64,000 nucleotides of DNA. Origin: Musa acuminata AAA Group (taxonomy: Eukaryota > Streptophyta > Magnoliopsida > Zingiberales > Musaceae). Shown piece after piece: positions 24,301-36,766 of the stretch; the stretch's first letter is position 1, and each line of letters begins with the position of its first letter. A program made the position numbers and the translations under genes. The stretch is taken from positions 47,953,501-48,017,500 of the forward strand of contig NC_088335.1 of NCBI RefSeq assembly GCF_036884655.1, given 5' to 3'. The notes below the pieces were generated by a model that was not told the origin of the DNA, did not search any database, and saw only the letters and a program-made list of their open reading frames with translations.

Positions 24301-25319
24301 TATTTTGCCTATTTGCATTATATATATCCAAACACTGATGAATTATAAATTCATCTTAGCTTGTAGCAAATGCTGCCTTGAAAAATTTATCAACCAAATG
24401 TTCCAATTTTATGTTACAAAAGAATTCATCTAAAGCACTTAGAGAGTGGCTCTTTCCAATTTATTTGGAATTGAAAACCTTTTATAGAGACATACTAATG
24501 CAAAAGCCTCGTGCTAGATATTGTATAAAAGGTCATACTGAGTTGAGCAACTATGTCCGCAAGTGGATCCAGAAAAAGTTTAGTTTTTATTTAGTGGGCT
24601 TAATGCTGAGGCATCCGCATTATTCCTTAATGATCGGTGCAGATAAAGCTGTTAAGTTGCCTTGAATTACTAAAGTAGGAGGCATAAATTGGTCCTCAGG
24701 CCAGCCCCAGGTTCAGATTACACCCCTATTGCCCCGTCCGTGTGGTGTTCAGTGCATCCATGCCTGATGGCTGTACCCTTAGAATTACACTGGTGCTACC
24801 CACATTATCCTTCATACCGTCCTCTATTATTATACTAACATATTTGCATCCTTGACATTGTCCATTGAGTACCGATTTAAATCTCTGGCATGGACTTACA
24901 TAGTTGACTTGGCCTTTAATTGCATCCATTAGTTCGTTGTCGATTTAACTGTCAATCTCTGTCCCATTGTAGGTAGCAGAGAAGATCTTAGACAGCAAAG
25001 AGCTGCAGTTCTACAAGTGGGATGGTGATCTCTCCCAACTGTTGCAGAATGTGCGAGACAAGCTGAACAGAGTTGCTTCAGTATGACACAAAAACACACT
25101 AAAGATACTGTTATCCAGCATGTTCTTGTCTGCTTTTTGTTTTAATTTCTCAAGTTATTGGTCGTAGCAGTACACATTGCAAAGCATGAGTTTCTTGCTG
25201 AGCTGTTTTGCTACTCTTCTTTGCAGAGCTGGTCTAGAGAAGAGAAGGATCATTGCTTGGAAGAGACAGAGAAATCCTTCAAATATTCAGGAGAGATACT
25301 CCGTCTTATATTATCGTAG
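21364..25319 (+). CDS. HO1: plastid heme oxygenase 1 (HY1 type)
   Basis: Ferredoxin-dependent plastid enzyme that opens heme to biliverdin IXa, the precursor of the phytochrome chromophore (family knowledge). Four exons, 21364-21778, 23804-24024, 24973-25080 and 25227-25319, join in frame to 278 residues, close to the usual 280. All introns are GT-AG. Residues 1 to about 57 are Ser/Arg/Pro-rich and act as a transit peptide ending near VVKATTTE. The conserved [14 protein letters not shown] places the proximal heme ligand at His86, the position used in Arabidopsis HY1. Exon 2 carries the [15 protein letters not shown] helix over the heme. The C-terminus ends [10 protein letters not shown]. Intron 1 is 2.0 kb. 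ATG 21364 was chosen over an upstream in-frame codon at 21340 because it begins the transit peptide. RRS1 follows on the same strand 0.5 kb downstream. Confidence 0.96.
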
Positions 25320-25795
25320 AAGCTGAAGAAGAATCCATCAGCTTGCTAACTATAAATATTCTTCCAGTTCCGCTTGGGGAATTCAGTGGTGGAAAACTTG
25401 TCCACATATGTTTGTTCCTCAAAACTGTATCATAATCTGTCCTTTATTCGAAGACAGTTTCTTTCTTCTACTAATCTGTGTTCAGTAACAATTAAATGTA
25501 ATCCGATGTAAATATCGTGAAATACTTAAAGAAAGAAACGATTTTATCTCTCTCACAAAGAAGAAGATGCAATCGAAATTAGTGATGTCACTTGTAGCTC
25601 AGTGTATTGGGAGATTGCAGATGGGGGATTACCGTGTGCGTTCGATGTTTCGTACCTGGGCCGGCCCATTTATTTATGGCCCATTTATTTATGGAAGCCC
25701 TAATGTCATTGAATGATGAGGCGGGCCCGTAATTTTCCTATCACTGTGGCGCCTTCGTGTCGTCGGCTACGGCTACGGCTTCCTAACCGTAGACG

Positions 25796-28700
25796 GTGGA
25801 GGCGGCGGCAGAGCAAGGTGGAACGTCTCCGCACATTGAGGCGGAGAAGTATCAGATCGATTGGGGCAGCCTCGTGGCGTCCGATCCCACGCACCACTTC
25901 CAAACCATCCCATCTTCTCGGTTCGTAACAGTCATCTCTATCTCCCTTTCTTCCTCGTTAACTGTTGATGCTGATGCGTGTATGTGAGAAGATTGTCTTC
26001 GTAATTTTAGGTTTTCCGGATTGCAACCATTAAAATTAGTTTATTTGCGAATGGTGTACTCGATTGGTCTCCGAACCGTGCTAAAACCCCGTCCTTCACG
26101 ACGGTTTATGTATATAGCATGATGATATTGTTTCTGTTGTTACTCGAGCTCGATTCCTTGTCTTCGTTGTGATAACTAGGCAGGAGCTGACGAGGGCGTA
26201 TCTGGAAAAGGGCACCGAGCTGGGTCAAGCCCTAGCCGATTCTCTTTTCGCCCTTCCGTCAAGCGACGACCCTGATGGTCCCGTCGTTCTGCTGCCCCAG
26301 CCCACGACCAAGCTTCCGAGGGAGAAGCACGTAAGGTTTTGGATTGTTGCGTTCATCATTCTTGTTTTTTTTTTTCTTTTAACTTCCTATATTTGCAATT
26401 ACTTGTTCTATTGCAGCTTCGGTCGATAAGGGTTGTCGTCCAAATTATGCATTATTTTTTTTGGTAATGAATTAGGAGTAAAATGCATTGTTGTTTTCTT
26501 GTAAATTTGTGTGACGTGTTCTGTCTGTATGGAGAAAAGAAAAGAAAGATATTTAGGCCTATAACACTTGGAAAACAAGTTGTATTTCAAAACCAGGGAA
26601 AACAGCAAGAGTAATGAGCAATGACAAATAATCATTAGGCATAAAAATCGCATGATTTTCTATCTTCCACAGAAGTTGGTCGCCACAGATGCAAGGGGTA
26701 CTGTAATCACACAGTTGGTGCTCCTCTTTGATTTGCTTGCAATCATTTTGTTATTGTGGGGATTAGGTAATTTAGCTTTCATTCATATCCGAAGTCGCAT
26801 TCATGATAGTATTTTCTAGTCCTTCCAACAGTAAGTACTGATATCAAATGCTGATTTGTTAACCTGTGTTAGAGCACTTATTGAATGTGAAGTAGTTGAT
26901 CCAACTTAAGATTATGTTGCTTTTAGCTGTTTGATGAATATCTAGTCCTCTCTGGAACCAAGTGCTATGAGTTTGTTTTCGGGCTGCCTTTTCTCTTGGA
27001 AGGTAACTAGAAATGTTTGCTGTTGTGGATTCCTCCACAAAACTGCATGCATATGTTTGATTTCTGGTGCCTATATTTCCTTCTGGCAGGAATTGAGTTC
27101 CCTGTTATCTTCCCACTTGCATTTTCATGCGATAAATTACTAGATGTATGTACTTCCAACTTTGACTATCATATTCCTTCACATATTTTTTTATGACACT
27201 AATTAAACTTTGCTTTTTTTCAGCTCCCAAAGCCTAAGCCTCCTACAAAGTGGGAATTGTTTGCTAAGATGAAAGGTTAGTCTTACAAGAAGTTTTCCCA
27301 CTCTGCTAATGGTTCTTTTTTCCATCTTATGAACAAACTGCTTATTATGTATAGTAGGATGCACATGATTCTGACTGATCAATCGTTCTTGCAGGCATAA
27401 AGAAGCATAAAAAAGAGAAGCATGCGCTTGATGAACAAACGGGTACTTGAAAGAGACATCATGGCTATGACCATGTAAATGATGATAAAGACATACCAAT
27501 TATTGAGGCCAAACTAGCAGATGGTAATGGTGTAAGTGAGTATATTTGCTTTACATATTTATTGTCGCATATCTGTTTTCTACTTCATAGACAAATCCAC
27601 AACAGAAATGAGAGTTTTGGGAAAACACTGCTTCAATTGCATATTCAAATATATATTTTTGTTCATGTACAGAGTTCTCTTTTGTTGTTGATTGGAAACT
27701 TTGAGACTTTGAGATGCTAGCAATGTCTAAAAAGCATCCATGGTTTGCTGGCAGTCAGTGTGTCAGATAGTGCATATGTGATATGCTGCCACATTCGGAA
27801 AAGTGTACATGTGGTTTGTATTCTTTAAAAAAAATAGGGTTTAATATGATGAATGTAGTAGCAGGCCAAATCCTGTTAATTGTGTCATCGTTGACTTGAC
27901 TTGACTTAACCAGTCCTTTTTATTAAGTAGGTCAAATCAGGTTTCACGTGTATTAGGTTTGGGAATAAATCTTTGACACAACTAATAAATGGTTCATATT
28001 TGGTTTGAGATTATTATCCTACTATGTACTTAACGTGTTCCTTTTTGTGTTTTTAAGCAAGTTATTTAAGTTCATAAAGTTATGTTTTATTTTCAAAATC
28101 CTATTATGTTTATCTATTTGACACGAGGCTTTGTTTTTCTATTTTGATAGTTTCAGCCTGTACTATGAATTGTGAATTGTTTCATCCATTAATTTTCCAA
28201 ATTATTAAGTGCAAATAGTCTCAATTGGATCTTACCAATATAGAACATGTGTTTTGAATTCAACATTTGCATCCACCAAATCCATGCCAACATTATAGCA
28301 CACAAGGAGGCTGCTCTGGATATGGGTTCTTCTTTTGGGATCCGAGTGATCTAGGAAGAATCAGCTGGTTTATCATCAGAAAAGAGGAAGAACAAATTTT
28401 AGTTACTTTTCCCATCAGTTTGACCTACTTTTCTAAATTGTTAGAGTTTCACATACAATGACGAATTTTAAAAAATGGGTAATTTTACTTTTCCCTTCAA
28501 TTGCTAAATTTGTAGTTTCATGTACAATGCCATCTTACAATTTGGGTAATTTTAATGTGTGCATCACATATGCATGATCTAACTATCAAAAAGTTGCTTT
28601 CTATGGAGTTGTGACATGGCTAGCAAGTCACACTTTACTGTTATCAAGAAGTCTAGTATATTTCCTTTTTAGACGTGCATAAATTTGTATGATTATTTCA

Positions 28701-29841
28701 TTTCTGAATTATCAGAACTGCTCTTTCTGCAGAGCCAGGAGAGGATCCCTTCAGCAAAAGGAAGGCTGAAAAGAATAAACGAATTGAAAAGCAAGAGAAG
28801 AACCGGCCAGAGAACTTAAAGCAAGCTGCAAAAGTTGGTGCCCTACCAAGGTTGTCTTTGTTTCCGAAACTGCCTTGTGATATTGAATTAAGATGGAATT
28901 TAACAACAAAAGGTTCATGGCAATTCATATTTGTCATTTGCTGTATAGATAACCCAGACTTTGCTTCTTGTACAATTTTTTGCAATGCTAGCTCTGGCAG
29001 GCATGCAATTCTTTGCAACTGCTAGCAAATGGGCTTACAGTCAACCATTGAATAGTTACTTTTTTGTTAATCAGATTCATAGACATTAGCAAGTCTTGAA
29101 TGTTCTTATGCTTACTTAGTATAATGTGTTATAGACTAAGTCAAACAACTTATTTTCTTTTTTACTGTCTGCCTTCTTCCCACCAAGTATTCAAAAATTT
29201 ATGCCCATACAACTTCACATGCAGTCATGTACAACTTGCTGCAACAGCATTGCCGATCACAGGAAGCCAGGCACCGAAGAAAGCCAGTAAAAAGGAGCTC
29301 GAGGATGTAGCTGGGATGGCGACAACAGCAACATCAAGTGGTGGGAAATTTGACAAAAAAGTTGCCAGGGGAGAAATCTCTCGACACTGGGAAGTATCGG
29401 AAGGTTGGTTCTTGCTTCGTTATTCCTTTTTAGCGTGGTATCATATACAAGACTTATATTGATTGCTTCTTTTCTATAGTTTCTGCTCCTTGTGGAAGGA
29501 AAGGGGATGAGCTCACAAGAGAAGCAACAAACAGCAAAAATTCTCGACCATCTGATGTCCAAAAGCTCTCATGACATACTTGATGTCAACTAGGCAAGAT
29601 TTATTGTTAGAAATCTATTCAGTTTATTTTCTTCTGGAAAGTAATTTCTTCTGTTTCTAATAAAGTTAAGAAGAAAAGCGTTAAATTTTGAGATAATTAT
29701 GGAACAGGCAGTTACAATGTTCAATGTGAAGGTGGAAAAGCAACAGAAGAACGAAAAGGAACAAGATACATCTTCTACAGCAAGGAAGCTGAAGCCAAAA
29801 AAGGAAACCCCTTAAAAAATCTTCAAAAAAGAAACACTAGA
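25796..29841 (+). pseudogene. RRS1: RRS1 (regulator of ribosome synthesis 1) pseudogene
   Basis: RRS1 is a nucleolar protein needed for 60S subunit assembly (family knowledge). Exon-like blocks with GT-AG borders lie at 25796-25920, 26180-26330, 27224-27275, 27395-27535, 28733-28850, 29225-29403, 29480-29593 and 29708-29841. They encode recognisable RRS1 segments: [54 protein letters not shown] and AVTMFNV. Lesions: (1) the expected start is GTG at 25796, with an in-frame TAG two codons upstream and no ATG in the first exon; (2) TGA 27448-27450 where Trp is expected before KRRHGYD; (3) one extra A in the A-run 29355-29360 shifts the frame; (4) TAG at 29591-29593 with a GC instead of GT donor; (5) one extra C near 29808-29811 shifts the frame before the last codons. 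Introns are kept, so this is a decayed genomic copy, not a retrocopy. Confidence 0.85.
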
Positions 29842-30449
29842 TGACAGCATTTAGAGGTTTGTAATGATAAAGGCTATTTAATCTTCCATGTTTCAGCAGT
29901 GTGCAATATTTTGAGCATTTTCTTGTCCTTGTTTCGTCGTGTGTCATGGATTAACTTATTCTTGAGTCAAAAGTATGCTCTTTTTTGGTAATCAATTTAT
30001 AATTACATGTAAAATTATTTAATCTTAGTGCAAATGTGTTGAAACTTGCTTATAATTGTTTTTCCTATTAATTTGTTATCACATGGTGAGTCCATGGAGT
30101 CACTGCTAAAGTTTGAGACAAGGAGCCATTGAAATCTGTTCAATATAAAAGGGATAGAAGACCCAGCAAAACAGAGAGGGAAAAAGTTATGTTCTGATGC
30201 TTGTTTTGTGAGTAGGAAATGTATTGGTCCCAGATAATGGTATAGAGAATCTTGACCTCACCTCAAGTGCTTTGATATATTACAGCAATTTTTCAGCAGT
30301 AAGTTTTAGGCAAATCATCTCTCTACAACTTGGGAAACAATCTTTATTCTATGAGAAAAATTGCATCTGTGGTTGCAAACTATATAACCTCATTTTTTTT
30401 ACTTTAGGTAGGGTAGGACGCTACTGTGCCCAACGCATCAATTGTTTCA

Positions 30450-31771
30450 AGGCTAATTACAGTTTACCCCCTATAGTTAATTGTCTTTAGCGTTTTGATT
30501 CTTACACTTTAAAAATTTACATTAACATCCCTATAATTACGAAAAATGAAACATCTAAATCCATTTACTCTAACGATATCAGTTTTATCGATAAAAATAT
30601 GAAAATAAAGGGTAAAAAGATAATTTTAACGTTTAGTGACGGATGATAGCATCACTGGCATCGACATCAACACAATTGCCTAGTCGTCGGTGTCGACGAT
30701 AAGGTTCAATCTCATCGCGACGCCACTCACCTCTATAAGGAGTGCACCATCAACCTCATCGTCGCCCACCCCGTGTCACGTTGCAACGACATAGATGGTG
30801 GTGGCTACTACGGCGTTTACGACGAAGATGGTGGCCACCTCACTACTGACCCATCGGGTGGATCCCAACCTCGACCCCTCCTCCTTTGCATATGTGTCGG
30901 CATCGACGTAGGTGCTGAGTGATTGCTACATTTGACGACGTGCTTGAAGATAGTAAAGGACATGGCCTTCGACCTCCTTTACCTCCACCAGAGTAACCCA
31001 TCAATCGTGCACGCAAACATCAAGCCCACCAATGTCTTGCTTGGTCGAGACTTTGAGTCCTGCCTCGTTGACTATGCTCTCATCCTGCCCCTCCTCCTCC
31101 CCCGACCTCACCCCATGACCTCGCTGCCTCCTCGTCCACCGCATCCTCCTCCCTCCTCTACTGTGTACCCAAGTCCTTCTTCACCCTCTTCTAGGACCTG
31201 GTGGAGGAGCACAACATTGACATCGCCTGATGGGTCCGCTCCATGCGAGAGGAGCGAAACGAATTCGACGAGGACCGTGAGTTATCCGGAAACGAGGCAT
31301 CCGAGGAGAAGCTAATGGCACTACTGAACATCACAATGGCATGCATAGTAGTTGAGGCAAAGAAGTGACTGCTAATGCGAGAGGTGCTATAGATGATCAA
31401 GGAAGCGCAAGCAGAGGTGATGGTCTCGTCCAACAACAACGACCACTTGTCGGGTAGCTGATTGAACACAATACAGAGCTTGCCAAGAGAGCATGGATCA
31501 AATGGTGACGAGAGTGACGATCACTCAACATTTGCGACGACGATGATGCAAATGCAAAGGAGGGGTCCAACACTACCGATGCCAACGATGCCACTATCAT
31601 CTGCTACCGAACATTAAAATTATATTTTTATCATTTATTTTAATATTTTCGTTGATAAAATTAATGTCGTTAGGATAAATGAGCCTCAATATTTCGCTTT
31701 TGTAATTATAGGGATATCAATCTAACTTTTTAAAACACTAAAAGGCAACTAAGACAATATGTAGTTAACCT
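30450..31771. mobile_element. Mutator-like element carrying a captured gene fragment (Pack-MULE)
   Basis: The left end begins AGGCTAATTACA; the right end, read in reverse, begins AGGTTAACTACA. The two ends match as imperfect terminal inverted repeats for about 200 bp: both contain ATCCCTATAATTAC, and both continue inward to GATGATAGC/GATGATAGT. A 9-bp direct repeat flanks the element, ATTGTTTCA (30441-30449) and ATTATTTCA (31772-31780), with one mismatch. Long inverted ends plus a 9-bp target duplication are the marks of the Mutator superfamily. No transposase is encoded, so it is non-autonomous. The interior, about 30650-31600, is GC-richer and carries a receptor-kinase fragment. The element lies between the RRS1 pseudogene and HY5. 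Confidence 0.85.
30921..31540 (+). pseudogene. captured fragment of an inactive LRR receptor-like kinase
   Basis: Inside the Mutator-like element. CLKIVKDMAFDLLYLHQ, then SIVHANIKPTNVLL and FESCLVDYAL match the catalytic-loop region of plant receptor-like pseudokinases (HGN-K-SNVLL, with the catalytic Asp replaced). After a frameshift comes SSSLLYCVP, then WVRSMREER, SGNEASEEKLMALLNITMAC and MREVL, the C-terminal lobe of the same family. Stop codons interrupt it (TGA before WVRSM, TGA after VEAKK, TAG after MREVL, TGA after HLSGS). It cannot make an intact kinase. The donor gene is elsewhere in the genome. Confidence 0.78.
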
Positions 31772-31780
31772 ATTATTTCA

Positions 31781-32224
31781 CCTAATTTGGTAAGATGATG
31801 GTTGATGCTTCCTCTAAAAATCAAAATGTATAAATCTGTTATATGCTTTCCCAAAAGATGTGAGCCTCATTTGACACACTAAGATCTAAATAATGAGAAT
31901 AACAACTCAATTTAACAAATTAAGTTCAAGAATTGGAGATTTGCCTATCTTTGTGTTGGAGCAGTGGTATCTTTTACACATGAAGGCATGTCATTCTTTT
32001 TCCTACTTAAGAGTACTCACAAAGATGCATCACTATTTTAGGGCAATCACTAAGCACATCATCCAGATTCAGATAAAAAGGAGTACACAAGCAGTTACTT
32101 GAATCGAAGTCCTCAACATTTCCAATCATAATCGTCTTTCTTCTTTTTTTGGATCCCTTCATCAGGGTTGCTGCGAAATTATAGTAGGCTTACCAGTGTG
32201 AGTTCTTGCGTTTGGATCGATATT
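31781..32224. other. spacer downstream of HY5
   Basis: Between the target duplication of the Mutator-like element and the HY5 stop codon. Probably includes the HY5 3' UTR; nothing else recognised. Confidence 0.45.
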
Positions 32225-34657
32225 CTACGTGCCTTCTCCATTGGCATTAATACCAGATCCTCTCCTACTAACAGTAGTATTTTTCAAGATCTGCAGGAGA
32301 AATAGAAGTTGTCAGAGAACATTTTGTCCCCTCAACTGTGAGATTAACTATAATGATTCAGTGTGTTCACACAAAACCAACATAGATCATAGCTACCAAA
32401 ACCATGAACGTTTACAAACAACATAAGGTGGAGTGGCACATATCAGCTAAGGATCTAATGGAAGAGAACACGGTGTTTCTGCACAGATAAGTCATGTTTC
32501 TTCGCAAAGCAATTTAGTATGGCTAGAAAAGTTATTCTCATGTCATACATGATGTAATCTGGATTACGCATGCCAAATCAGGAAGTTGCTCGAATCATAA
32601 GGAAATGTGCGTGTTGGATAATCAAATAGTCTGACGAACACCAGTTTTATCAACTTTCTTACTTATAACTGTCTTTTGTTGCCAAACAACATGCAGAAGC
32701 GTACATCTTGATTGAACCGAGGTAGATACAAGTACAACAAACAAGTGAAAATCGCAATGCTACGAAGAACATCAACGATTATTTATACATGAAGAATTAG
32801 AAAACAAGGAATCATAAATAAAATGGTTACGGTATGACAGGAAAAAGTTGTGGCAATTTCAAGTAGTTTAGTTGGTTCTTAAAGAAACATCATCTTGTGT
32901 ACTCAAACTAGCTGTGGAACCACAGACCTAAGAGATGTTCGTGCCCCACTAACTTTTTTTTAAAGAGCATGGATAATATCTCATTGCCAATTGGCTAATT
33001 CCTTTCTTATACAGACTTCTCGCATTTTTATCCCACAACTCTTATGGTTTATACTTTCTGTTCACTTTTAGTGACTAAATGAGATTGCAATGAGATAACA
33101 GGGTATGATCACCCCATATAAGATTTCCTCCTTGAAGTTCAATATCTACTTTTGGTTTTAGCATACAACCATTAGCTTCAAAAACAAGATTTCATGGCAA
33201 TGACGAACCATAAGCTTAAGAGAAACAAACAACACTAGATTCAGGAAGTCATTTCAACGTAATCGATACATACTAACGAAAATAACAAAGAAGTTACTAC
33301 ACCTAGACGATAGAAAGCATTATAAAGAAGATACATAACCACTACGAACTCCGAGCAATGTATAGCTACATGCATTACGTCTAAAAGATTCCCTCATTAT
33401 CAGATTGAAATAGATATACAACTCTAGTAAGTCGAAAAGGACCTTTTGGGATGGTGACCTCCGATGAAGTCCCAGGATTTTAATTTCCACTTTCAAAATT
33501 ATATATTAAAATAGCATCATCTAAATTCCACCCTCTATCCAAAGTCCACAACCAATTCAGTATAAGTTTATAGGGATATGAGAAATCTCACCTCCTAAAT
33601 CCCACCCTCTGAATCCAAGATCTAATTTCCGATGGCATCATCGGAGTGTCGAATCCCATCAAAAATCAAAATGTGATCCGTGCTCGGAATATTCCATTAC
33701 AGAATTTGGACCAACACTTTCGAGGATTCCTAGGAATTCATATCCTCATGTTAAATGAGGAATCAAGTGTCGACATGAATACAGACTATGACAGGGAAAT
33801 ATCATGAAGGTCAAGAAGGCATACTTGTCTCAGCATGTTGTTCTCATTCTGCAACGTGGACATCCTCTCCTCCAGTTGTGAGTTCCTGGCCTCCAAATCC
33901 TTCACCTTGGCCTCCAAATCATTCAGGTAAGCCTTCTTTCTCTCCCGTGCTTGCTGAGCTGACACTCGATTCCTCAGCAACCTTTCGTGGAAAGGGACGC
34001 ACCAAAAGCAGACGAACGGCTCACTACGTACACAGATCATTCCCAAAAGTATCCAAATGGGGGGCAGAAGAGGAAAGATGTCCCGAACCTCTTCACCCGC
34101 TTGTGCTCCTTGTCGGCGACGCTCCTCCCTCTCCGCCGCTGGCCGGGCTGGCCCTGGTCCGGACCGTCCGCCGAAGCGGCCTCCCGGCCGGAGGTCGATG
34201 GGCCGGCCGGCTGGAACCCGAAATCTGGCACTCTCCTGATCTCGTCGTCGCTTTCCATACCTATATCACAGCAAAAAGAAAATCGAAATTTGACCAACAC
34301 ACTCCAACAAAGAGGTCAAAAAAATCCAAAATACATCGAAGCTGGGATTAAAATGCCGATAAAAATCCCCCATTCTCCGTAAAAATGTAATCTTGGAGAA
34401 GCAAGGGGGACCAGTTACGCATTGGCCAAATCAAACTCAAAAGGATCGCATTTTGGACGGAGAAATCACAGATTCATCGACGAAAATACTATTCTTAAGC
34501 AAAATCACGAGAATTAATCAATTCCTACCGGAAAAAGGCCCGCAGGAAAAGAAAAGAAAGTAAAAGATTTACCTTCTTTGACTTCCATCAGAGGGGCGGA
34601 ACTCGAGGATCTCTCGCTACCCGAAGGAAGGGAGCTGGTTGCCTGCTCCTGCAGCAT
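32225..34657 (-). CDS. HY5: HY5-type bZIP transcription factor
   Basis: Nuclear bZIP that promotes photomorphogenesis and is degraded in darkness through COP1 (family knowledge). Four exons on the minus strand, 34657-34573, 34260-34089, 33981-33825 and 32290-32225, join in frame to 159 residues (Arabidopsis HY5: 168). The N-terminus has [18 protein letters not shown] as in HY5. Residues 31-42 ([12 protein letters not shown]) are the COP1-interaction motif with its VP pair. The basic region shows N90-x7-R98 (NRVSAQQAR), followed by a leucine zipper to about residue 137. The short last exon reads [13 protein letters not shown] and ends at TAG 32225-32227. Intron 3 is 1.5 kb; reading past its donor gives a spurious tail. 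HY5 versus its paralogue HYH: the N-terminal half with the COP1 motif and serine run favours HY5. Confidence 0.95.
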
Positions 34658-34792
34658 CCTCCTCCTCCTCTTTCTCTTCGAAGAGAAGAGATCGACAGAG
34701 AAGAATAAGAAGAAGAAGAAGCAGAGCGTTGCCTCAGAGTACTTCTTATCACCTCTGCCGTTTGTCCAAGAGCGGGGAAGAGAACGAGTTTA

Positions 34793-34819
34793 CAAGATCA
34801 CGTGGGGATTCCGTGATCT
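34793..34819. promoter_or_regulatory. G-box within a palindrome upstream of HY5
   Basis: CACGTG at 34799-34804 lies about 140 bp upstream of the HY5 start codon. It sits in an inverted repeat with arms GATCACG and CGTGATC, so the site is framed by its own half-sites. HY5 is known to bind its own promoter through ACGT elements. The role here is inference. Confidence 0.5.
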
Positions 34820-36766
34820 AGAGATGGGCTGCTTGGCCGTCCGATCAGAACTCATCGGACGGTCGTAAGCGCGTGAGCGTGGACGACGGTGGAGCCATAA
34901 ACCGACCGCGGGGATCCAAAGCCGCATTGTAGGCGAGCGTGGAGGCTTTTCTACCGTTCGATTAATGGATAAGTCGAGTGGCCGACGAATCCTAGGCGTT
35001 CGATCTGGTCCTTTCCTGGTTGTACATGTTACTGAGAGGTTTGATGTTCTAATTTGTTCGGGTTTTTCATATCCCTCCAAAAATATTGATATTATATAAT
35101 ATTTACATCCTTCATATGTGTCTCTTTCCTTAGTATTTATCCAATGAATTCAGTCAGCCACTATTAAGACAACAGTTCTCATTTTGGATAGAGCAGGAAA
35201 ACCAGCTGGGAGAAGAGAGCCTTTCCTTGTATGAAGGTTGTGATGTACAAGACAAGAAGGAAAGGATAGTAGTACACAGCTTAGCTAAAGCTTCTCATCT
35301 GAAGTGGCATGATTTGCTATAGGGTTTATCTAACATCTTGCAAAACCCCCTGAGATCAACTGTGCATAGTTTGATCAAAGCTTTTTGTACTATTAACTGA
35401 TTTCTCATGTTGGATGTCATTTTGTCAGAGCAGATGGATGATTAGCTCTGCATGTCTATGGACATTAGAAGTCTTATATTGGTTTTACCATAGACATACA
35501 GACTGGTTTTATGTTGTTGGTCTTACCATTTGGGCTCATGACCACCACCAGGCTCTATTTTCTTTATTTGACAGGAGATAAGTTGATTCAAATGACTTCT
35601 ACTGTATCAGTAGTCTCATGTATTCCTCTTGCAGAAGAAGGCTTAATGTAAGATGTGAAACACCAATTTATATTACTGGAGAAGCAGCATGATAGCTGCA
35701 CTTCTCCTCCTCAAAAGAAATGATAGAAGCAGAGAAGTATTCTCTAATCACTTGTGTTTTAATAAGAAAATGCTGAAAGTAGGAAAGCTGCAGCACAATC
35801 TAAGCAACACACACCAGAAAGCAGGGAAAAGAGTCCTGCTAAATGTGGGAGTAATGGAGGTGGAAATATGAATTATAGGTGCCATGAACTTTTGACCAGA
35901 TCAAATATAACAGGGGAAACCTTGATAAAGTTGGGTAAAAGCTAAAGAGAATCCAATGTGATTGACACACTCAATCAAGTCCTATGTGGAGACCATCTTC
36001 CACTCTAGTATTTTTAGATACAAATGCATACATAACCTTGCCACAACATAGCAGAATATTAGTAGGAAAGTTGACAACATTGTCACTGTCATTGGCTTTT
36101 GTTCTGATAGCAACTACTCATCTGGACTTAATGTGTGTAATGCAAAATGAGGGTAGGGATTTATTATTTTCTTTTCTTATCTTTCCTTTCCTTCAATGTA
36201 TATTTATATCTTAATTCATCATTTGATGCATGCCTTATATTTTCACATGAAAACATCATGGTGTCACAAAATAATTCAATTGGAGAGAGAGATGGACAAT
36301 TCACTTGGTGCTTTCCTTTGATGTGTGAAAAGGAGTCACCCATGAAAAGCTTCTGTTGATGTTTGATTCTTTTGGAGTGCAACAGCTGTTGAAACCTAAA
36401 CTTGGAGCTTTTGTAGACATGTCAAAGGCCATGGCATTTCTCAAGACATTCCTTGGACCACTTGCGTTATGTGCTCGAGAACATACCCCACCATTTGGAG
36501 GATGACATACATATAATCTTCATTCATAACAAAGCAGAAAGAGACTTCACATTACCTATTGCAAAGATAGGAGGAAGAGGTGCAGGAGAAGGGTGAGGGA
36601 CACAGGACTTCAAAGCAAATTGAAACTGAGAGAAGGAACACTCAACACAGAACTTAGGGTTCAAGAAGAAGACCAAAGGCAAAACTAGCAATAACTTGAG
36701 ATCACTACCGTATCTGAAGCTCTCGTTCATCTCTTTCTGTTGTCTCTTCGCTGGTTCATCGTCTCC
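34820..36766. other. intergenic region upstream of HY5
   Basis: The first 300 bp are GC-rich promoter-like DNA; the rest is AT-rich, with only short open frames. No gene or complete mobile element recognised. Confidence 0.5.

Noticed and set aside
27448..27450. Rescuing the RRS1 stop by splicing
   Set aside because: The only nearby GT and AG would leave an intron of about 10 bp, far too short.
33788..34382. Plus-strand open frames of 131-187 codons
   Set aside because: Antisense to HY5 exons 2 and 3, which are firmly identified by motif and splice phase.
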